DNA of 64,000 nucleotides from Naumovozyma dairenensis CBS 421 (taxonomy: Eukaryota > Ascomycota > Saccharomycetes > Saccharomycetales > Saccharomycetaceae), in assembly GCF_000227115.2 (NCBI RefSeq), contig NC_016483.1, forward strand, positions 310,001 through 374,000, read 5' to 3'. The first letter of the stretch is position 1, and each line of letters opens with the position of its first letter. Shown in pieces: positions 63,999 to 64,000 of this stretch. The notes beneath the pieces are model-generated. The model searched no databases. It was not told where the DNA came from and saw only the letters and a list, made by a program, of their open reading frames with translations. The position numbers were made by a program, and so were the translations under genes.

Positions 63999-64000
63999 GA

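Overview
The window is 64 kb of nuclear DNA from a budding yeast of the family Saccharomycetaceae. Nearly every gene has a recognisable Saccharomyces cerevisiae counterpart in local gene order. Introns are rare and confined here to two ribosomal protein genes, both with yeast-type GTATGT and TACTAAC signals. Promoters carry yeast elements (Gcn4, PAC/RRPE, Rap1, MCB, Aft, STRE). Genes from two different S. cerevisiae duplicated (ohnologous) tracks are interleaved while some expected neighbours are absent. This fits a post-whole-genome-duplication species with its own pattern of gene loss (Naumovozyma- or Kazachstania-like); the genus is an inference from gene order only.

Layout. Block A (1-17.4 kb) matches S. 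cerevisiae chromosome XV (YOR206-YOR196): an unrecognised 5'-truncated gene, NOC2, GEP3, DED1, HIS3, MRM1, BFR1, MCA1, LIP5. Between DED1 and HIS3 lies a 2.2 kb gap holding a probable solo LTR, an inverted pair of diverged repeats and a 34-bp perfect palindrome. Block B (17.7-37.5 kb) matches chromosome IV (YDL086-YDL078), partly rearranged: a dienelactone hydrolase, an external NADH dehydrogenase, MDH3, an unrecognised 178-aa gene, a GSK3 kinase, THI3, RPP1A, RPL13, RPS16, a probable FDO1 (which in S. cerevisiae sits on the sister track on chromosome XIII) and SUB2. Block C (39.7-53.3 kb) matches chromosome XII (YLR042-YLR033): two GPI-type wall proteins, RIC1, COX12, MLH2, SMF3, RSC58. Block D (53.7-64 kb) mixes chromosomes XIII and XII: ECM16, RAD5 and the C-terminal part of STO1, which runs off the right edge.

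The genes are housekeeping: ribosome assembly (NOC2, ECM16) and ribosomal proteins, RNA helicases of translation and mRNA export (DED1, SUB2), mitochondrial translation and respiration (GEP3, MRM1, NDE, COX12, LIP5), histidine and thiamine metabolism (HIS3, THI3), DNA repair (MLH2, RAD5), chromatin (RSC58), and iron and Golgi transport (SMF3, RIC1).

The most striking observation is in SUB2. Fourteen codons just before the Q motif are read in a shifted frame relative to S. cerevisiae, and the neighbouring frame still encodes the conserved peptide exactly. Two compensating one-base indels, real or from sequencing, explain this. No prokaryote-type mobile system, CRISPR array or dedicated novel defence system was seen.
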